From: an uncultured Myxococcales bacterium
GTDB taxonomy: Bacteria > Myxococcota_A > Polyangia > Polyangiales > Polyangiaceae
Reading direction: 5' to 3'
Length of the DNA: 64,000 nucleotides
Assembly (NCBI GenBank): GCA_937872925.1
Contig: CALMUT010000259.1
Span: 1-64,000, forward strand
Shown here: positions 42,690 to 53,674 of the stretch, piece by piece
Numbering within the stretch: position 1 is the first letter of the stretch
Layout: each line of letters opens with the position of its first letter
Made by a program: the position numbers and the translations under genes
The notes under the pieces: model-generated
Seen by the model: only the letters and a program-made list of their open reading frames with translations
The model's database searches: none
Told to the model about the DNA's origin: nothing

Positions 42690-43916
42690 CTAGTTCGACG
42701 CTTCCCAGGCGCCCAGATCTGGCGCGCTGCCCGCGAATTCGAAGGGCCGGTCAGCGAGTTCGACGCCAGCGTCGATGACCGCGCTGCCAGGCTTGGGTTT
42801 CAGAAAATCGCTGGTTTCGAAGACAGCCCATGGGGAGCCGACAGCGGGCCATAGCTCCGACGCCGCGGGCGGGTCTTTGCTGAGCACGACGTCGTCGCCG
42901 ATGCCGAGCTGCCAGGAGTTGTTGATTTGGTCCATCTCGGAAGGATCCGGCAAGAAAAACGATGCCTCTAGGAGCAGGTTGTTGCGGATCTTGAACTCCG
43001 TCGGCGTCGTCTGCAGGGTGTAGGAGAATTGGTTACGCAGCGCCGTACAGTGATCCCAAGCGCCGCTCGTGCCGTCGAAACTACGGAAGCCCGAACTCAG
43101 GTTGTCGAAGGCTAGGCTGCGGTAGATCTGGCCGCCGTCGCCGGAATAGAAACCCTGGCCGTCGTCCGTCGTGACCAGGACCTTGCCCGTGGCATTGTCC
43201 AACGCCCTGCCGTTCTCGAAGGCGGCACAGTTTTCCACGACTGCCCCGGTGTACACGTCCCAGCCGCGGTTGAAGTTGTTGTGTGCCACGCAGCGCCGCA
43301 CGGACACATTCGTGCCGCGCACGGCAAAACCCTTACCCCGCTTGGTATCGCTCGGATCCACGTGGTCATGGGACAGGCAATCCTCCAGCACCACATTCGT
43401 CGCATCAAGGACGTTGAAGCCCGTGCCGCGACTGTAACGCGCGCGCACGCGACTGAGGGTCACGTTGTTCGCCTCGTAGACCAGCACGCTGCCGCCGCTG
43501 TCGGAACCGCCACCTTCGACGGTGATGTTGCGTATGGCAATGTGGCTCCCGGAAAGCGAGAGCACGTAGCCAAAGGCATCCTTCGCCGATTCTTGCAACG
43601 TGACGTCTTCACCTGGATAGCCTGCGATCTGTATGGGGTCGCTCTCGGTGCCCGCGTCGCCGATATGGAACTCGCCGGTGTACGTGCCCGTACGCAAACA
43701 CACCGACACGCCAGGAGCGAGGCCAGTGAGCGCTTCTTGAAGGGTCTGAAACGGCGCGCTGCGCGAACCGTCCCCGGGTTCCGTTGCCGCGGCGTCGACG
43801 TAGCGAAGGCTGCCCGAAACCCCACAGTTGTCCGCGGTGTCGTCCGCGGGTTCCGGAATGCTGGGGAAACAACCCGTGGCCATCCCTACGCCAAGGCATG
43901 CAAGACGGAGTCGCAT
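42690..43916 (-). CDS. Beta-helix lipoprotein 3
   Basis: A 408-residue lipoprotein; the start at 43916 (MRLRLACLGVGMATGC) gives the best signal, although an ATG at 43946 would overlap the sigma54 activator gene by 11 bp. Beta-helix coils: SHIAIRNITVEGGGSDSGG, VTLSRVRARYSRGTGFNV, VVLEDCLSHDHVDP, SVRRCVAHNNFNRGWDVY, IYRSLAFDNLSSGFRS. No long Gly-rich linker, unlike the other two. It lies downstream of the activator in the same direction and may be co-transcribed with it. Confidence 0.8.
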   Translation of the reverse strand: MRLRLACLGVGMATGCFPSIPEPADDTADNCGVSGSLRYVDAAATEPGDGSRSAPFQTLQEALTGLAPGVSVCLRTGTYTGEFHIGDAGTESDPIQIAGYPGEDVTLQESAKDAFGYVLSLSGSHIAIRNITVEGGGSDSGGSVLVYEANNVTLSRVRARYSRGTGFNVLDATNVVLEDCLSHDHVDPSDTKRGKGFAVRGTNVSVRRCVAHNNFNRGWDVYTGAVVENCAAFENGRALDNATGKVLVTTDDGQGFYSGDGGQIYRSLAFDNLSSGFRSFDGTSGAWDHCTALRNQFSYTLQTTPTEFKIRNNLLLEASFFLPDPSEMDQINNSWQLGIGDDVVLSKDPPAASELWPAVGSPWAVFETSDFLKPKPGSAVIDAGVELADRPFEFAGSAPDLGAWEASN

Positions 43917-43935
43917 AGGCAGCAGCGCAAATGGA

Positions 43936-45324
<1,389 letters not shown>

Positions 45325-45337
45325 ATCGTGACTCCGC

Positions 45338-46264
45338 CTAGAAACTGAGGTGGACTAGGGGCCCCTGCCCTCGTTTCGCGCGATGCTGAGGTTTCGAGTT
45401 GGCGGAGGAACCGCTGTCAGCCGAAAGCAGCAGATAGATGCCCGTCGCGCCCAGAACCACGGCGCCCACGGCCGTTGCATTGGACCAGGTCCGAAGTCGC
45501 AGCGCACGATCGCGCGCGTCGAGATCCTTGCGGCCGCTTCCTTCGAAATTGTCGAGGGCACTGAAAGTCTGCACGGTCAATACCGTCGACGCCGCTGCGA
45601 GTGCGCCTGCAACTCCAAGGCTGACCCAACCCCAGGTTTGCTGCCCGCTGCCCGAAGCGCGATCCGGTGTCGGGGACGGCGCGGCACTCGGCATAGGCGC
45701 CGGACGCTGCGGCGCTTGAGTCTGCGCCATGGGTGGCGGTCGCTCTGCCGCCACGCTCTGGGTTTCGCCTGCCAGGAGGCGCAAGGGTTTGCGCACGTCC
45801 GCGCCCGAGCCGAGATTGAAGACGACAGTGTGCGACCCGGGTGCGAGGTGCACCGCCGCGGGTATGGCGACGTTCTTCGCGTGCGCCACAGTCGCAGTTG
45901 CACCAATGGGCGCGGTCAGTCTCAAGTAGCCAAGGCTCTTCTTGAGCACTGTCAGTCGTTCCTGCGCGTAGGCCGCTTGTTCAGATGCGAGGCCCCCCAT
46001 GGACAGCGCTGTCTCGTAAGCGTCCGCCGCGCGGGGCCTCTCCCCCGCCTGCTCCCAGGCGGCGGCTGCGTTGAAAATCGTGGCCGGGTGCGGGGCTTGT
46101 CGATGGGCACGCTCGAACAGTTCCGCCGCCTCCCGGTAGGCCTCGCGCTGCACCGCCTCGTTCGCGCGCTGAAACAAGGCTGCGGAATCCTCCTCAGCCC
46201 ATGCCGTGGCGGCGCAACACGTGACGATCGCCAGTCCGCGCGCGATGACGTGACGCTTCTTCAT
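45338..46264 (-). CDS. Exported TPR/PEGA-like membrane protein
   Basis: A 308-residue protein with a signal peptide (MKKRHVIARG... ending AWAEE). Residues about 27-110 are TPR-like (ALFQRANEAVQREAYREAAE, then AAAAWEQAGERPRAADAYET). Next comes a beta-rich PEGA-like segment (LRLTAPIGATATV, HLAPGSHTVVFNLGSG), a Pro/Ala/Gln linker and two hydrophobic helices near the C-terminus. Its start overlaps the stop of the Ser/Thr kinase gene (ATGA), so it is the kinase's immediate partner. Function is unknown; similar proteins accompany kinases throughout Myxococcota. Confidence 0.8.
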   Translation of the reverse strand: MKKRHVIARGLAIVTCCAATAWAEEDSAALFQRANEAVQREAYREAAELFERAHRQAPHPATIFNAAAAWEQAGERPRAADAYETALSMGGLASEQAAYAQERLTVLKKSLGYLRLTAPIGATATVAHAKNVAIPAAVHLAPGSHTVVFNLGSGADVRKPLRLLAGETQSVAAERPPPMAQTQAPQRPAPMPSAAPSPTPDRASGSGQQTWGWVSLGVAGALAAASTVLTVQTFSALDNFEGSGRKDLDARDRALRLRTWSNATAVGAVVLGATGIYLLLSADSGSSANSKPQHRAKRGQGPLVHLSF

Positions 46265-47823
46265 TTATTCTTATAAGGCGTGGTCGCGAAGGGCACGGCT
46301 TTGGTTTTTGGTTTGCCGGTGGGCCGGACCCGCGGACGCGGTGGAGAGGACGCCAAAGGAGGGAATACCACCATGAGAGTATCCGCGCCGGGCGCCAGAG
46401 TGGCAACCCGCTCCCGTCCATCCGCAGCTTGGACGGTCACCCGACGCGGTTCGCGGGAGTCGACCAGGGGCAGTAGCAGACTGCCCTTTGGCCGCTGCGC
46501 CAGGAGCGGGGGCTCGTCGCCCAACCGCACGCTCTGAATCGGGGCGTCCGCGGTCACCCGCAATTGCTTTTGACGTTTCAGCGAGGACGTCGTGTTCCGA
46601 CCTGCGGCGGAACGCTCCGCCAGCATCGGTGACGAAGTGGGCAGCGCGATCAGCGCAAGCCCGGCGGCGCCCGCGACTATGAAGGCGCCCACGAGCCACC
46701 TCACCAGACGTGAAGACTTCGGCGCGCCGGTGGCCCGCGCCGCCCAAACGCGCTGCGCGTCCACCCGACTCGGCGTGGTCTCGGTAGGCTCGTCCGCGAC
46801 TTGCATGGCCTGGTCAGCAACGTGCTTGAGCCGCGTGCGCAGTTCCACCACACGCTGCGCTGCTGCGCGGCGTTCGCGCAGCTTCGTCTCCGCCACTTCG
46901 CATACATATCGACCGACTTCGTCCGAGTCAGCAACACCCCCGTGGGATTTGAACGCTGCGGCGAGTGCTTCCTCGTAGGCATGCGCACTGGCCACTCGCC
47001 CGTTCACGTCGCGCTGCAGAGCCCGATTGACCACATCGGAAAGCTCCCGCGACAGCTCAGGCACGACGCTGTTGAGAAGCGGGACGGGCGCCTCGCTAAC
47101 GATGTGCAACAACGTAGCCACGTCGTCTTGCTCTCGGAACAAACGCCGCCCAGCCATGACCTCCCAGGTCACCACGCCGGCCGCCCAGACGTCGCTCCGC
47201 CGATCCAGCGCCGCCGAGCCCCGCACTTGTTCTGGCGACATGTAGCCGATCTTGCCCTTCAGCACATTTTGAGTGGTGGCTCCGAGCCGACTCACGGCTT
47301 TGGCGATGCCGAAATCCGTGAGTCGACTCACGCCGTCGATGCCAACCAGGATGTTTTGTGGGGAAAAGTCCCGATGCACCAAGTTCTGTTCCGCCCCGGT
47401 TGCGTCTTTCAGTTCATGGGCGGCGTGGAGGCCGCGCAGCGCGTCGATCAAGATCCGCGCGCAGATGCGTGTCGGCACGCGAGTCCGGGCACGTTTGGCG
47501 GCGCTGATCAGGCCGGCGAGGGTTTCTCCCTCCACGTACTCCATGACGAGGCACAGCTTGCCGTCCTCTTTGACGACCTCGACCCCCGGCCCGACGTGGG
47601 GATGACGGCCCGAGGCTGCTAGTTTCGCTTCTTCGACTAGGTCCTGGCCCGCCTCTGGCGCCGCGTCCCAGTTGGTCTTGAGCACCTTCACCGCAACGTC
47701 GCGGTGCACCTCGCCCGCGACTGGCGCCCGCGCCAAGTACACGGTGGCCATGCCGCCAGCACCGATAGGGACCAGCAGTTGGTAGCGACCTGCCGTCTCG
47801 GGTGGTTGGGTGGTTTCGGACAT
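46261..47823 (-). CDS. Membrane Ser/Thr protein kinase
   Basis: A 520-residue kinase. Glycine loop GAGGMATVYLA and Lys46 (DVAVKVLK) open the domain; the catalytic loop is HRDFSPQN (Phe in place of the usual Leu or Ile) and DFGIAK is intact. Residues about 300-360 are helical, one transmembrane helix lies near 385-405, and the outer part is a PEGA-like beta domain (LRVTADAPIQSVRLG, RRVTVQAADGRERVATL). It is the first gene of an operon with the TPR/PEGA-like protein and the FHA sigma54 activator, giving a plausible chain from envelope signal to phosphorylation to sigma54 promoter. The long upstream extension of the frame is not coding. Confidence 0.9.
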   Translation of the reverse strand: MSETTQPPETAGRYQLLVPIGAGGMATVYLARAPVAGEVHRDVAVKVLKTNWDAAPEAGQDLVEEAKLAASGRHPHVGPGVEVVKEDGKLCLVMEYVEGETLAGLISAAKRARTRVPTRICARILIDALRGLHAAHELKDATGAEQNLVHRDFSPQNILVGIDGVSRLTDFGIAKAVSRLGATTQNVLKGKIGYMSPEQVRGSAALDRRSDVWAAGVVTWEVMAGRRLFREQDDVATLLHIVSEAPVPLLNSVVPELSRELSDVVNRALQRDVNGRVASAHAYEEALAAAFKSHGGVADSDEVGRYVCEVAETKLRERRAAAQRVVELRTRLKHVADQAMQVADEPTETTPSRVDAQRVWAARATGAPKSSRLVRWLVGAFIVAGAAGLALIALPTSSPMLAERSAAGRNTTSSLKRQKQLRVTADAPIQSVRLGDEPPLLAQRPKGSLLLPLVDSREPRRVTVQAADGRERVATLAPGADTLMVVFPPLASSPPRPRVRPTGKPKTKAVPFATTPYKNK

Positions 47824-48147
47824 CGGGACTGTAGGTGCATGTACTCTATCACGCGCCCTTCCTGTGCTCGGACGACCGCCGCTTTTCGAGCGGAGACGGC
47901 GCCTCCTATTCCACGCCTCGCTGCGTCCTGCACTCGGGCCCCGCGACTTGTAGTGGAATCGGACAGCGTCCAGTTCGACAGACGCACAGCGGACGAAAGG
48001 CGACGCAGAGCTGACCATTCCCTGCCTGCATGGACCCCTTTGGTCGGGGGTGACAGATTTGGTCGTGACCCGTGGCGTCCCCATCAGGCATTTCACCCGG
48101 GGAATTCCCTTGCGACGCCGCATTCTGAATCGGCACGCAGTTTGCTG
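47824..48147. other. Divergent intergenic region
   Basis: 324 bp between the kinase (minus) and the second DUF1592 gene (plus). It must contain promoters for both. I did not find a convincing sigma70 or sigma54 consensus by eye, nor any RNA gene. Confidence 0.4.
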
Positions 48148-49809
48148 ATGTGGGTGGCTGTGCGCTCTACACTCAGCTCTTCCATTCCCTGGATTCACGT
48201 CGCGCTGCTCACGTCTGCAGCTGCGATCGGTTGCTCCGGGCTCATCACAGAACCAGGTGCTGGCGATGGTCCAAACGGCTCCTCCGGTCCCGGCGGGACC
48301 AGTTCGGCGAGCTCCGATCTCACGGCGATCAGCGGCCTGCGGCGCCTGACCGTCAAGGAATACGCCGACACGATTCGCCAACTCGTGGGCGACGACGCAG
48401 CGAGCAGCGAACAGCTTCTGCCCACCGACCCCAGACTTCCCTTCGACAACGACTACGAGAATCAAGAGCCTTCAAAGGCACTGATCCAAGGCACGGAGTT
48501 GCTCGCGGACGACATCGTGGGACGCCTGCTCGACGACTCTGCGCGCCTTGCGTCCGTGGTTGACTGCACGCCTGCGGGGCCAGAGGACGCCGCGTGCTTC
48601 GAGCATTTTGTTAGACGCTTTGGGCGCCTCGCCTTCCGGCGCACCTTGGACCCAGAGGAAGTCACTCGCTTCATGGGAGCTCAGGAGCTTTCCAAACAAC
48701 GCGGCGACTTCTACGAAGGCGTCGGAGTCGCTGTGCGCGCGTTCCTACAAGACCCGAACTTTCTGTATAGAGTCGAGTTCGGGACCGCGATCCCGGGCAA
48801 GTCCGGGCTCTACCGACTGGCGGGCCCGGAAGTGGCCACACGCCTGTCCTACCTGCTTTGGGGTGTCAGTCCCGACAGCGCGCTCCTGGACAAAGCCGAG
48901 ACTGGCGGGTTGGACACTTCGAAACACATCCGTGCCGTCGCCAAAGAGATGCTGGAGGATCCTCGAGCACGGCAGCGCATGCAGCGGTTCCACGCCATGT
49001 GGATCGGCTATGAAAAGAGCGGCGGCGGCGCGTTGGGCGCGGCGATGCAGCAGGAAACGGAAAAGCTCATCGAACGCGTGGTCTTCGGAGAGAAGGCCGC
49101 GTGGACAGACTTGTTTCGAGCCGAAGACACCTTCGTCACATCAGAACTCGCTGCACACTATGAATTAGATCAACCGAGCGATCCGGACGGCGCCTGGGTG
49201 AAGTACGCAAATTCGGGTCGCCAAGGCCTGCTTTCCCACGGCAGCTTTCTTGGAGTCGGGACCGAAGGAGAGGATACCAGTCCGACGCTGCGCGGCGTGA
49301 TGGTGCTGGAGCGGCTGCTCTGCGAGACCGTGCCGCCGCCGCCTTCGAGCGTCGTGGTCAAGGACTTGCCAGCACCGGCACCGGGCAGCTGCAAGATCGA
49401 CCGCTTCAAGGAGCACGCGCAGGAGGGCTGCAACTCCTGTCACGACCGTACCGACCCCATCGGCTTCGGACTCGAAGCCTACGACATGCTGGGCAAGAAG
49501 CGGGACCACGAGCCGAACGCGGCCGAATGCAAGATCAGCGGGCAAGGCAGCTTGCTCGATGAAGGCAGCTTCAACGGCCCCGGCGAACTCTCAGCGTTGA
49601 TCGCGAAGTCGAACGCGGCAGCTGCTTGCCGCGTCACTCAACTCTACCGCTTCACGACCGGTCGGGCCGAGCTCGACTCCGTCGACGACGCATTCGTACA
49701 GCGCAGCGTCGAGCGCGTGGGACGCGACGCATCTCTCCAGGACTTGATTCTGGAAATCGTGAGTTCACCTGAATTCGTACAACGCCGCGAAGCGGCGGAG
49801 GGCAAATGA
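48148..49809 (+). CDS. DUF1592/DUF1588 family lipoprotein, second copy
   Basis: A 553-residue lipoprotein starting MWVAVRST with lipobox AAAIGC. Same module order as the protein at 696-2384: RRLTVKEYADTIRQLVGD (DUF1587-like), RRFGRLAFRRTLDPEEV (DUF1595), SYLLWGVSPDSALLDKAE (DUF1592), RGVMVLERLLCETVPPPP then a CNSCH heme-c motif near residue 430 (DUF1588), and ITKSNAAAACR-like DUF1585 at the end. Conservation with the first copy is at motif level only. The stop overlaps the start of the DUF1552 partner. The frame extends upstream to 47704 without support. Confidence 0.9.
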   Translation: MWVAVRSTLSSSIPWIHVALLTSAAAIGCSGLITEPGAGDGPNGSSGPGGTSSASSDLTAISGLRRLTVKEYADTIRQLVGDDAASSEQLLPTDPRLPFDNDYENQEPSKALIQGTELLADDIVGRLLDDSARLASVVDCTPAGPEDAACFEHFVRRFGRLAFRRTLDPEEVTRFMGAQELSKQRGDFYEGVGVAVRAFLQDPNFLYRVEFGTAIPGKSGLYRLAGPEVATRLSYLLWGVSPDSALLDKAETGGLDTSKHIRAVAKEMLEDPRARQRMQRFHAMWIGYEKSGGGALGAAMQQETEKLIERVVFGEKAAWTDLFRAEDTFVTSELAAHYELDQPSDPDGAWVKYANSGRQGLLSHGSFLGVGTEGEDTSPTLRGVMVLERLLCETVPPPPSSVVVKDLPAPAPGSCKIDRFKEHAQEGCNSCHDRTDPIGFGLEAYDMLGKKRDHEPNAAECKISGQGSLLDEGSFNGPGELSALIAKSNAAAACRVTQLYRFTTGRAELDSVDDAFVQRSVERVGRDASLQDLILEIVSSPEFVQRREAAEGK

Positions 49810-51278
49810 CCATGGCGCTTTCGCGACGTTTCTTCTTGCGCGGACTGGGCGGCATCGCCCTAGCGGTGCCCACGCTGGAGCTGTCCCAGGTGGGCAAGGC
49901 CGGCGCCGCGGGCACCTCCATCCCCAAGCGCTTTCTCAATTCCTACGCTGGTGTTTCGTCTGGCCGCTCCGAGAACAACGAATCCACGACCAAGGACAGC
50001 ATCGCGCCGACGGGCGTCGGCGCCAACTACGACTTCCCACGCTCCTTGAAAGCGGTAGAAGATCTGGGTCTCGGCAACGACATCAGCATTGTCTCCGGTC
50101 TGCTCGTACCCTGGGAGAAGAACGGCGCAATCCCAACCGGAGGCCGCCCGGCTCAGCTCCACTACAACAATGTGCAGCCGCTGGTTGCCGGAACCAAGGG
50201 CGGGAAGACGCCCAGCACACCGACGGCCGACCAGCTGGTCGCCGAGGCAATCGGCGCGGAGACGCCCCATGCAAATATGGTCCTGCGCCTGCAAGCGTCG
50301 GACTATCTCAGTGCCAACGCCGGCAGCGCCGGGCGCATTTCTTGGAAGCGCAACGGCAACGGCACCGTGGCTGTGGACCCGATCGTCAGCCCTCGGCTGG
50401 CTTTCGAGACGCTGTTCAAGGGGCTGGCACCTCAAACCGTCGACAATGGGGAAGCCGCCTATCTGCTCAAGCAACGCAAGAGCGTGATCGATCTCGTGCA
50501 GGCCAGTCGCCAGCGACTCCTTTCGAAATTAGGGACCCATGACAAGCAGCGCATGGAGCGGCACTTCGACGAGCTGCGAGCGCTGGAACTGCGCGTGGAG
50601 GAGCTTGAGGCCGCGGGGCCGACGGCGGGCGTCTGTGTGCCACCGCAGAACCCCGGTGACGATCCACCCATCGGGAAGCTGACGTCGCTGGGTTGCACCT
50701 TCGATCAGAAGACCGGCTCTTGCTACGATTCCTCTACCGGCTACAGCAATGAAGAGCTGCGTGGTGACCTGCTGTCGGACTTCATCGCGATGGCATTCGC
50801 CTGCGACCTGACGCGCGTCGTCTCGTACCAACTGTCTTTCTGGAAGTGTTATATGAACGCCTACGCGGCGACAGGAGTGAAGTCAGACTTCCACAGCCTG
50901 TCGCACCAACACATCTTCAATCACGACGCCTTCGCCGACGGCGTTGGCTGGCATGTGAAACAGTTCGCAAAAGTGGTCTCCAAGCTGGGCAAACTCAAAG
51001 AGATCGACGGCAGCAGTCTGCTCGACCACTGCGCCATGTCTCTGGTTTTCGAGGGCGGCCGCGGCCTCGATCCCCAAACCGGTACCAAGCACAGCACGCA
51101 CTCCAGCGAGAATATGGTGATGTTGGTTGCCGGACGTGCGGGCGGGCTCAAAGCGGGACAGCACATCGTGGCACAAGACGCACACCCCGCTCAGGTAGTG
51201 GCATCGACCATGCACGCGGTCGGCGTGAAGCAGAGCTTAGGCGAGGTCAGCGGAACGGTGCCAGCGCTCTTCGCATGA
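49806..51278 (+). CDS. DUF1552 family exported protein, second copy
   Basis: A 490-residue protein whose start overlaps the DUF1592 stop (ATGA). It begins MTMALSRRFFLRGLGGIALA, a twin-arginine signal (SRRFFLRG), so it is probably exported folded. The body has DUF1552 features (FLNSYAGVSSGRS, a coiled segment with KQRMERHFDELRALELRVEE, and HSTHSSENMVMLVAG near the C-terminus, close to an alkaline-phosphatase-like fold). The pair likely acts as a unit in the periplasm or at the surface; the reaction is unknown. Confidence 0.9.
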   Translation: MTMALSRRFFLRGLGGIALAVPTLELSQVGKAGAAGTSIPKRFLNSYAGVSSGRSENNESTTKDSIAPTGVGANYDFPRSLKAVEDLGLGNDISIVSGLLVPWEKNGAIPTGGRPAQLHYNNVQPLVAGTKGGKTPSTPTADQLVAEAIGAETPHANMVLRLQASDYLSANAGSAGRISWKRNGNGTVAVDPIVSPRLAFETLFKGLAPQTVDNGEAAYLLKQRKSVIDLVQASRQRLLSKLGTHDKQRMERHFDELRALELRVEELEAAGPTAGVCVPPQNPGDDPPIGKLTSLGCTFDQKTGSCYDSSTGYSNEELRGDLLSDFIAMAFACDLTRVVSYQLSFWKCYMNAYAATGVKSDFHSLSHQHIFNHDAFADGVGWHVKQFAKVVSKLGKLKEIDGSSLLDHCAMSLVFEGGRGLDPQTGTKHSTHSSENMVMLVAGRAGGLKAGQHIVAQDAHPAQVVASTMHAVGVKQSLGEVSGTVPALFA

Positions 51279-51374
51279 TACTCCTAGAAAGCGTCTGCAA
51301 GGAGGGCATCCCGCGCCGGAGCGGCGTTCGCGCTCCGTTCGGAGCCCGGCGAGAAGTCGTGATACGTTCGCTGC

Positions 51375-52427
51375 ATGATTGGGGTACGAGTCTTGCGACT
51401 GTGGGCGTTGGCCGCGGTCGCGTGCGCGGTCTTGACGACCATTCAAAGTGACGCTGGCGCTTGTGGCGGGTTCTTCTCCCGCAGCACCATTGAGGGCCCG
51501 CGGCGGCCGTCGCTTGCCTACGAACAAACTCTGATCGTCTTCGACGAGCAGAAACAGCGGCAGCACTTCATCCGAGAGGTGGCATTCAAGACCTCCAATG
51601 AAGCGTTTGGATTCGTGGTGCCCACGCCCACGCGTCCGGATGTGGGCGCGGTGAAGCCGAGTCCATTTGCCGAACTACGGCGTCGCTTTCCCTTCCAGCG
51701 TAGCTTCGTTGGCACCCGGGGTAAGGGCGCCGGACTTGGTTTCGGATCTGGGCCGCCTCCAGCCGGCGGTGGCGTCACGGTTCTCGAGAAGAAGACCGTG
51801 GGAAGCTTCACAGCCTTCGTGCTCGCTGCGGACGACGAAAAGGCACTCGCCAGTTGGCTAAAGAAGCACCAATTGGTCAGCACCCCGGAGGCGGACGTTT
51901 GGCTCGCACACTACGTGAAGATGAAGTTCTTCTACGTCGCCATGCGCTACAATCCTCCTAAGGGCGGGGCGAAGGCGACCGGCAGCGTGAGCGCGGAGAC
52001 GATGCGCATCTCCTTTGACACACCGGTCGCGTACTATCCCTACTTCGAACCCAATCCACCGAAAGGGGTGAGCGGGACGGAGCAGCGCATGCTGGAACTC
52101 TGGTTTGCTTCGGCCCGACAAGCGGTGCCGGTGGCATCTCGAATGGAAAGCAACGTGGCCAAGTGGGTGCGCCCCATGGCCGAGGGCGTGCAGCACGCCA
52201 GCGCACGCGGCGCCCTGGAATCGGTGCTGGGCACAGACGCCAAGCTACTGCCGGAAGGGGAACTCCAGGTACAGACTTTCATTGATCAGAAGCGTTCCCG
52301 CTCCGGATTCGGCGACGTGCTGTTCGTGGCGAAGGAAAGGCGAGCCCTGAGTGACGAGCAAAAGCAGAAACTCGGTCCGCTGCTGCCCATCCTGGATCCC
52401 AGCCTGATCCCCGGAGCAAAGCCATGA
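51375..52427 (+). CDS. DUF2330 family exported protein
   Basis: A 350-residue protein with a signal peptide followed directly by ACGGFFSRS, the DUF2330 hallmark in which the conserved Cys sits at the mature N-terminus. Typical next blocks are LAYEQTLIVFDEQKQRQHFI and FGFVVPTPTRPDVG. Such proteins are common in Myxococcota and unknown in function; they are predicted to be periplasmic or surface proteins, often with a C-terminal membrane anchor, which is not evident here. The stop overlaps the next start (ATGA), so the two are co-translated. Confidence 0.85.
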   Translation: MIGVRVLRLWALAAVACAVLTTIQSDAGACGGFFSRSTIEGPRRPSLAYEQTLIVFDEQKQRQHFIREVAFKTSNEAFGFVVPTPTRPDVGAVKPSPFAELRRRFPFQRSFVGTRGKGAGLGFGSGPPPAGGGVTVLEKKTVGSFTAFVLAADDEKALASWLKKHQLVSTPEADVWLAHYVKMKFFYVAMRYNPPKGGAKATGSVSAETMRISFDTPVAYYPYFEPNPPKGVSGTEQRMLELWFASARQAVPVASRMESNVAKWVRPMAEGVQHASARGALESVLGTDAKLLPEGELQVQTFIDQKRSRSGFGDVLFVAKERRALSDEQKQKLGPLLPILDPSLIPGAKP

Positions 52428-53086
52428 GCCGCCTCGCGTATTTCGCGACCGTCGCCCTCTTGGGTTGCTTCGCCTGCAACGAAAAGCCGGCGAGTCAGAA
52501 CGCGCCCTCCAGCACGCCGGCAACGAATGAGACGAGGCAGCCGCAAATGCCCGAAAGCTCTGCGTCTGCCGGAATCTCGGCCAGCGCTGCCCCTGCGGCG
52601 CCACCGGCCCCGGCGTCGGGGTCCGAGGCAGAGCGCACTGCCGCGGTGTCGCGACTGATCAGCGGCGAGGTCTCGGCCGCGGAGCTGCCAGTCGTTGCCA
52701 CTGAGCCCGGCGAAACCCTCAATCCCTCCATGCGCTCGACATTGTCGCCGGTGAGCCAGGCGCGCATTCGGATGGGCAAGGTCAACGTGAAGGGGGATCT
52801 GATGCCGGAAATCGTCCAGCGCATCCTGCGACGTCACTACGGTCGATTCCGCGCCTGCTACCAAAGTGGCCTGTCGCAGAATCCCAACCTGCAGGGCCGA
52901 ATCACACTGCAACTGGCAATCGCAAAAGACGGCAATACCGCGACGGCCAAAAGCTTGAATAGTGACCTGCCAGACGCGGATGTCGTTCGCTGCGTCGTCA
53001 GTGCGGTTCGCGCCGTGCGCTACCCCAAATCCAACAGCGGCTCGGTCAACGTGGTGTCCGCACCGCTGGTCTTTTCTCCAGACTAA
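52424..53086 (+). CDS. AgmX/PglI C-terminal-domain lipoprotein
   Basis: A 220-residue lipoprotein (lipobox LGCFAC). Residues 25-80 are an Ala/Ser/Pro linker; from about residue 120 a TonB-C-like fold appears: EIVQRILRRHYGRFRACYQSGL, then LQGRITLQLAIAKDGNTATA and VVRCVVSAVRAVRYP. This is the AgmX/PglI-type domain common in myxobacteria, linked in Myxococcus to gliding motility and envelope complexes. Two Cys residues of this domain (RACYQ, VRCVV) are conserved in the family. It is coupled to the DUF2330 gene upstream. Confidence 0.85.
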   Translation: MSRLAYFATVALLGCFACNEKPASQNAPSSTPATNETRQPQMPESSASAGISASAAPAAPPAPASGSEAERTAAVSRLISGEVSAAELPVVATEPGETLNPSMRSTLSPVSQARIRMGKVNVKGDLMPEIVQRILRRHYGRFRACYQSGLSQNPNLQGRITLQLAIAKDGNTATAKSLNSDLPDADVVRCVVSAVRAVRYPKSNSGSVNVVSAPLVFSPD

Positions 53087-53289
53087 GCCCACGCAGTCGG
53101 CTGGCTTCGGCACTTGTGAGAGCACCGGCGCGACGCCGGTGCTGGGCATGTCCCCACTTCCGCACGGAGACCGCTGGGGCAGGCACGCCTCCGCTGCCGC
53201 ACGCGAAATGGCGAAACGATGCGGCATCCTGAAAACTTTTCGTAGCGAAGACCGGGCGTTTTTGCCGGATTTTCGCGATTTCTCGATAA

Positions 53290-53649
53290 ATGGCGATGGA
53301 CCGCAGCTTGCAGCTACTGCCACGCAGTATGGCAATGCTTGCGCCCAATACCGAGCGCCGCGCCCACCGCCGCGTGCTCCTCATAGGGGACGTGCGCGTC
53401 ACGTCCAAAGCCGGAACCCAGGTAACCCGCGCCAAAGATATTTCTGTCGGCGGCGTGGGCTTCATGCGCCTAGATGGGCTTCGGCAAGGCGAAGAGCTGA
53501 GCGTCGAGATCTCACTCGGACTCGGTCGCTCATTCGTGACCCGCGCGGAACTGACGCGGGTGGGTGACACCGACGCAGGCGCGCGCTTCCTGCAACTCGA
53601 TCAGCGCGCGCTGGTCGCACTGATCGGCTTCGTGGGCCGCGCCGCCTGA
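53290..53649 (+). CDS. PilZ-domain protein
   Basis: A single-domain PilZ protein of 119 residues (fewer if it starts at 53329 or 53335). The c-di-GMP binding motifs are present: RRAHRR (R-x-x-x-R type) near residue 24 and DISVGGVGF (D-x-S-x-x-G) near 50. It would act as a cytosolic c-di-GMP receptor controlling motility or envelope processes. It is monocistronic. The reduced length is normal for stand-alone PilZ adaptors. Confidence 0.88.
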   Translation: MAMDRSLQLLPRSMAMLAPNTERRAHRRVLLIGDVRVTSKAGTQVTRAKDISVGGVGFMRLDGLRQGEELSVEISLGLGRSFVTRAELTRVGDTDAGARFLQLDQRALVALIGFVGRAA

Positions 53650-53674
53650 TATCAGACGGGGAGTAGCGAGTCGG

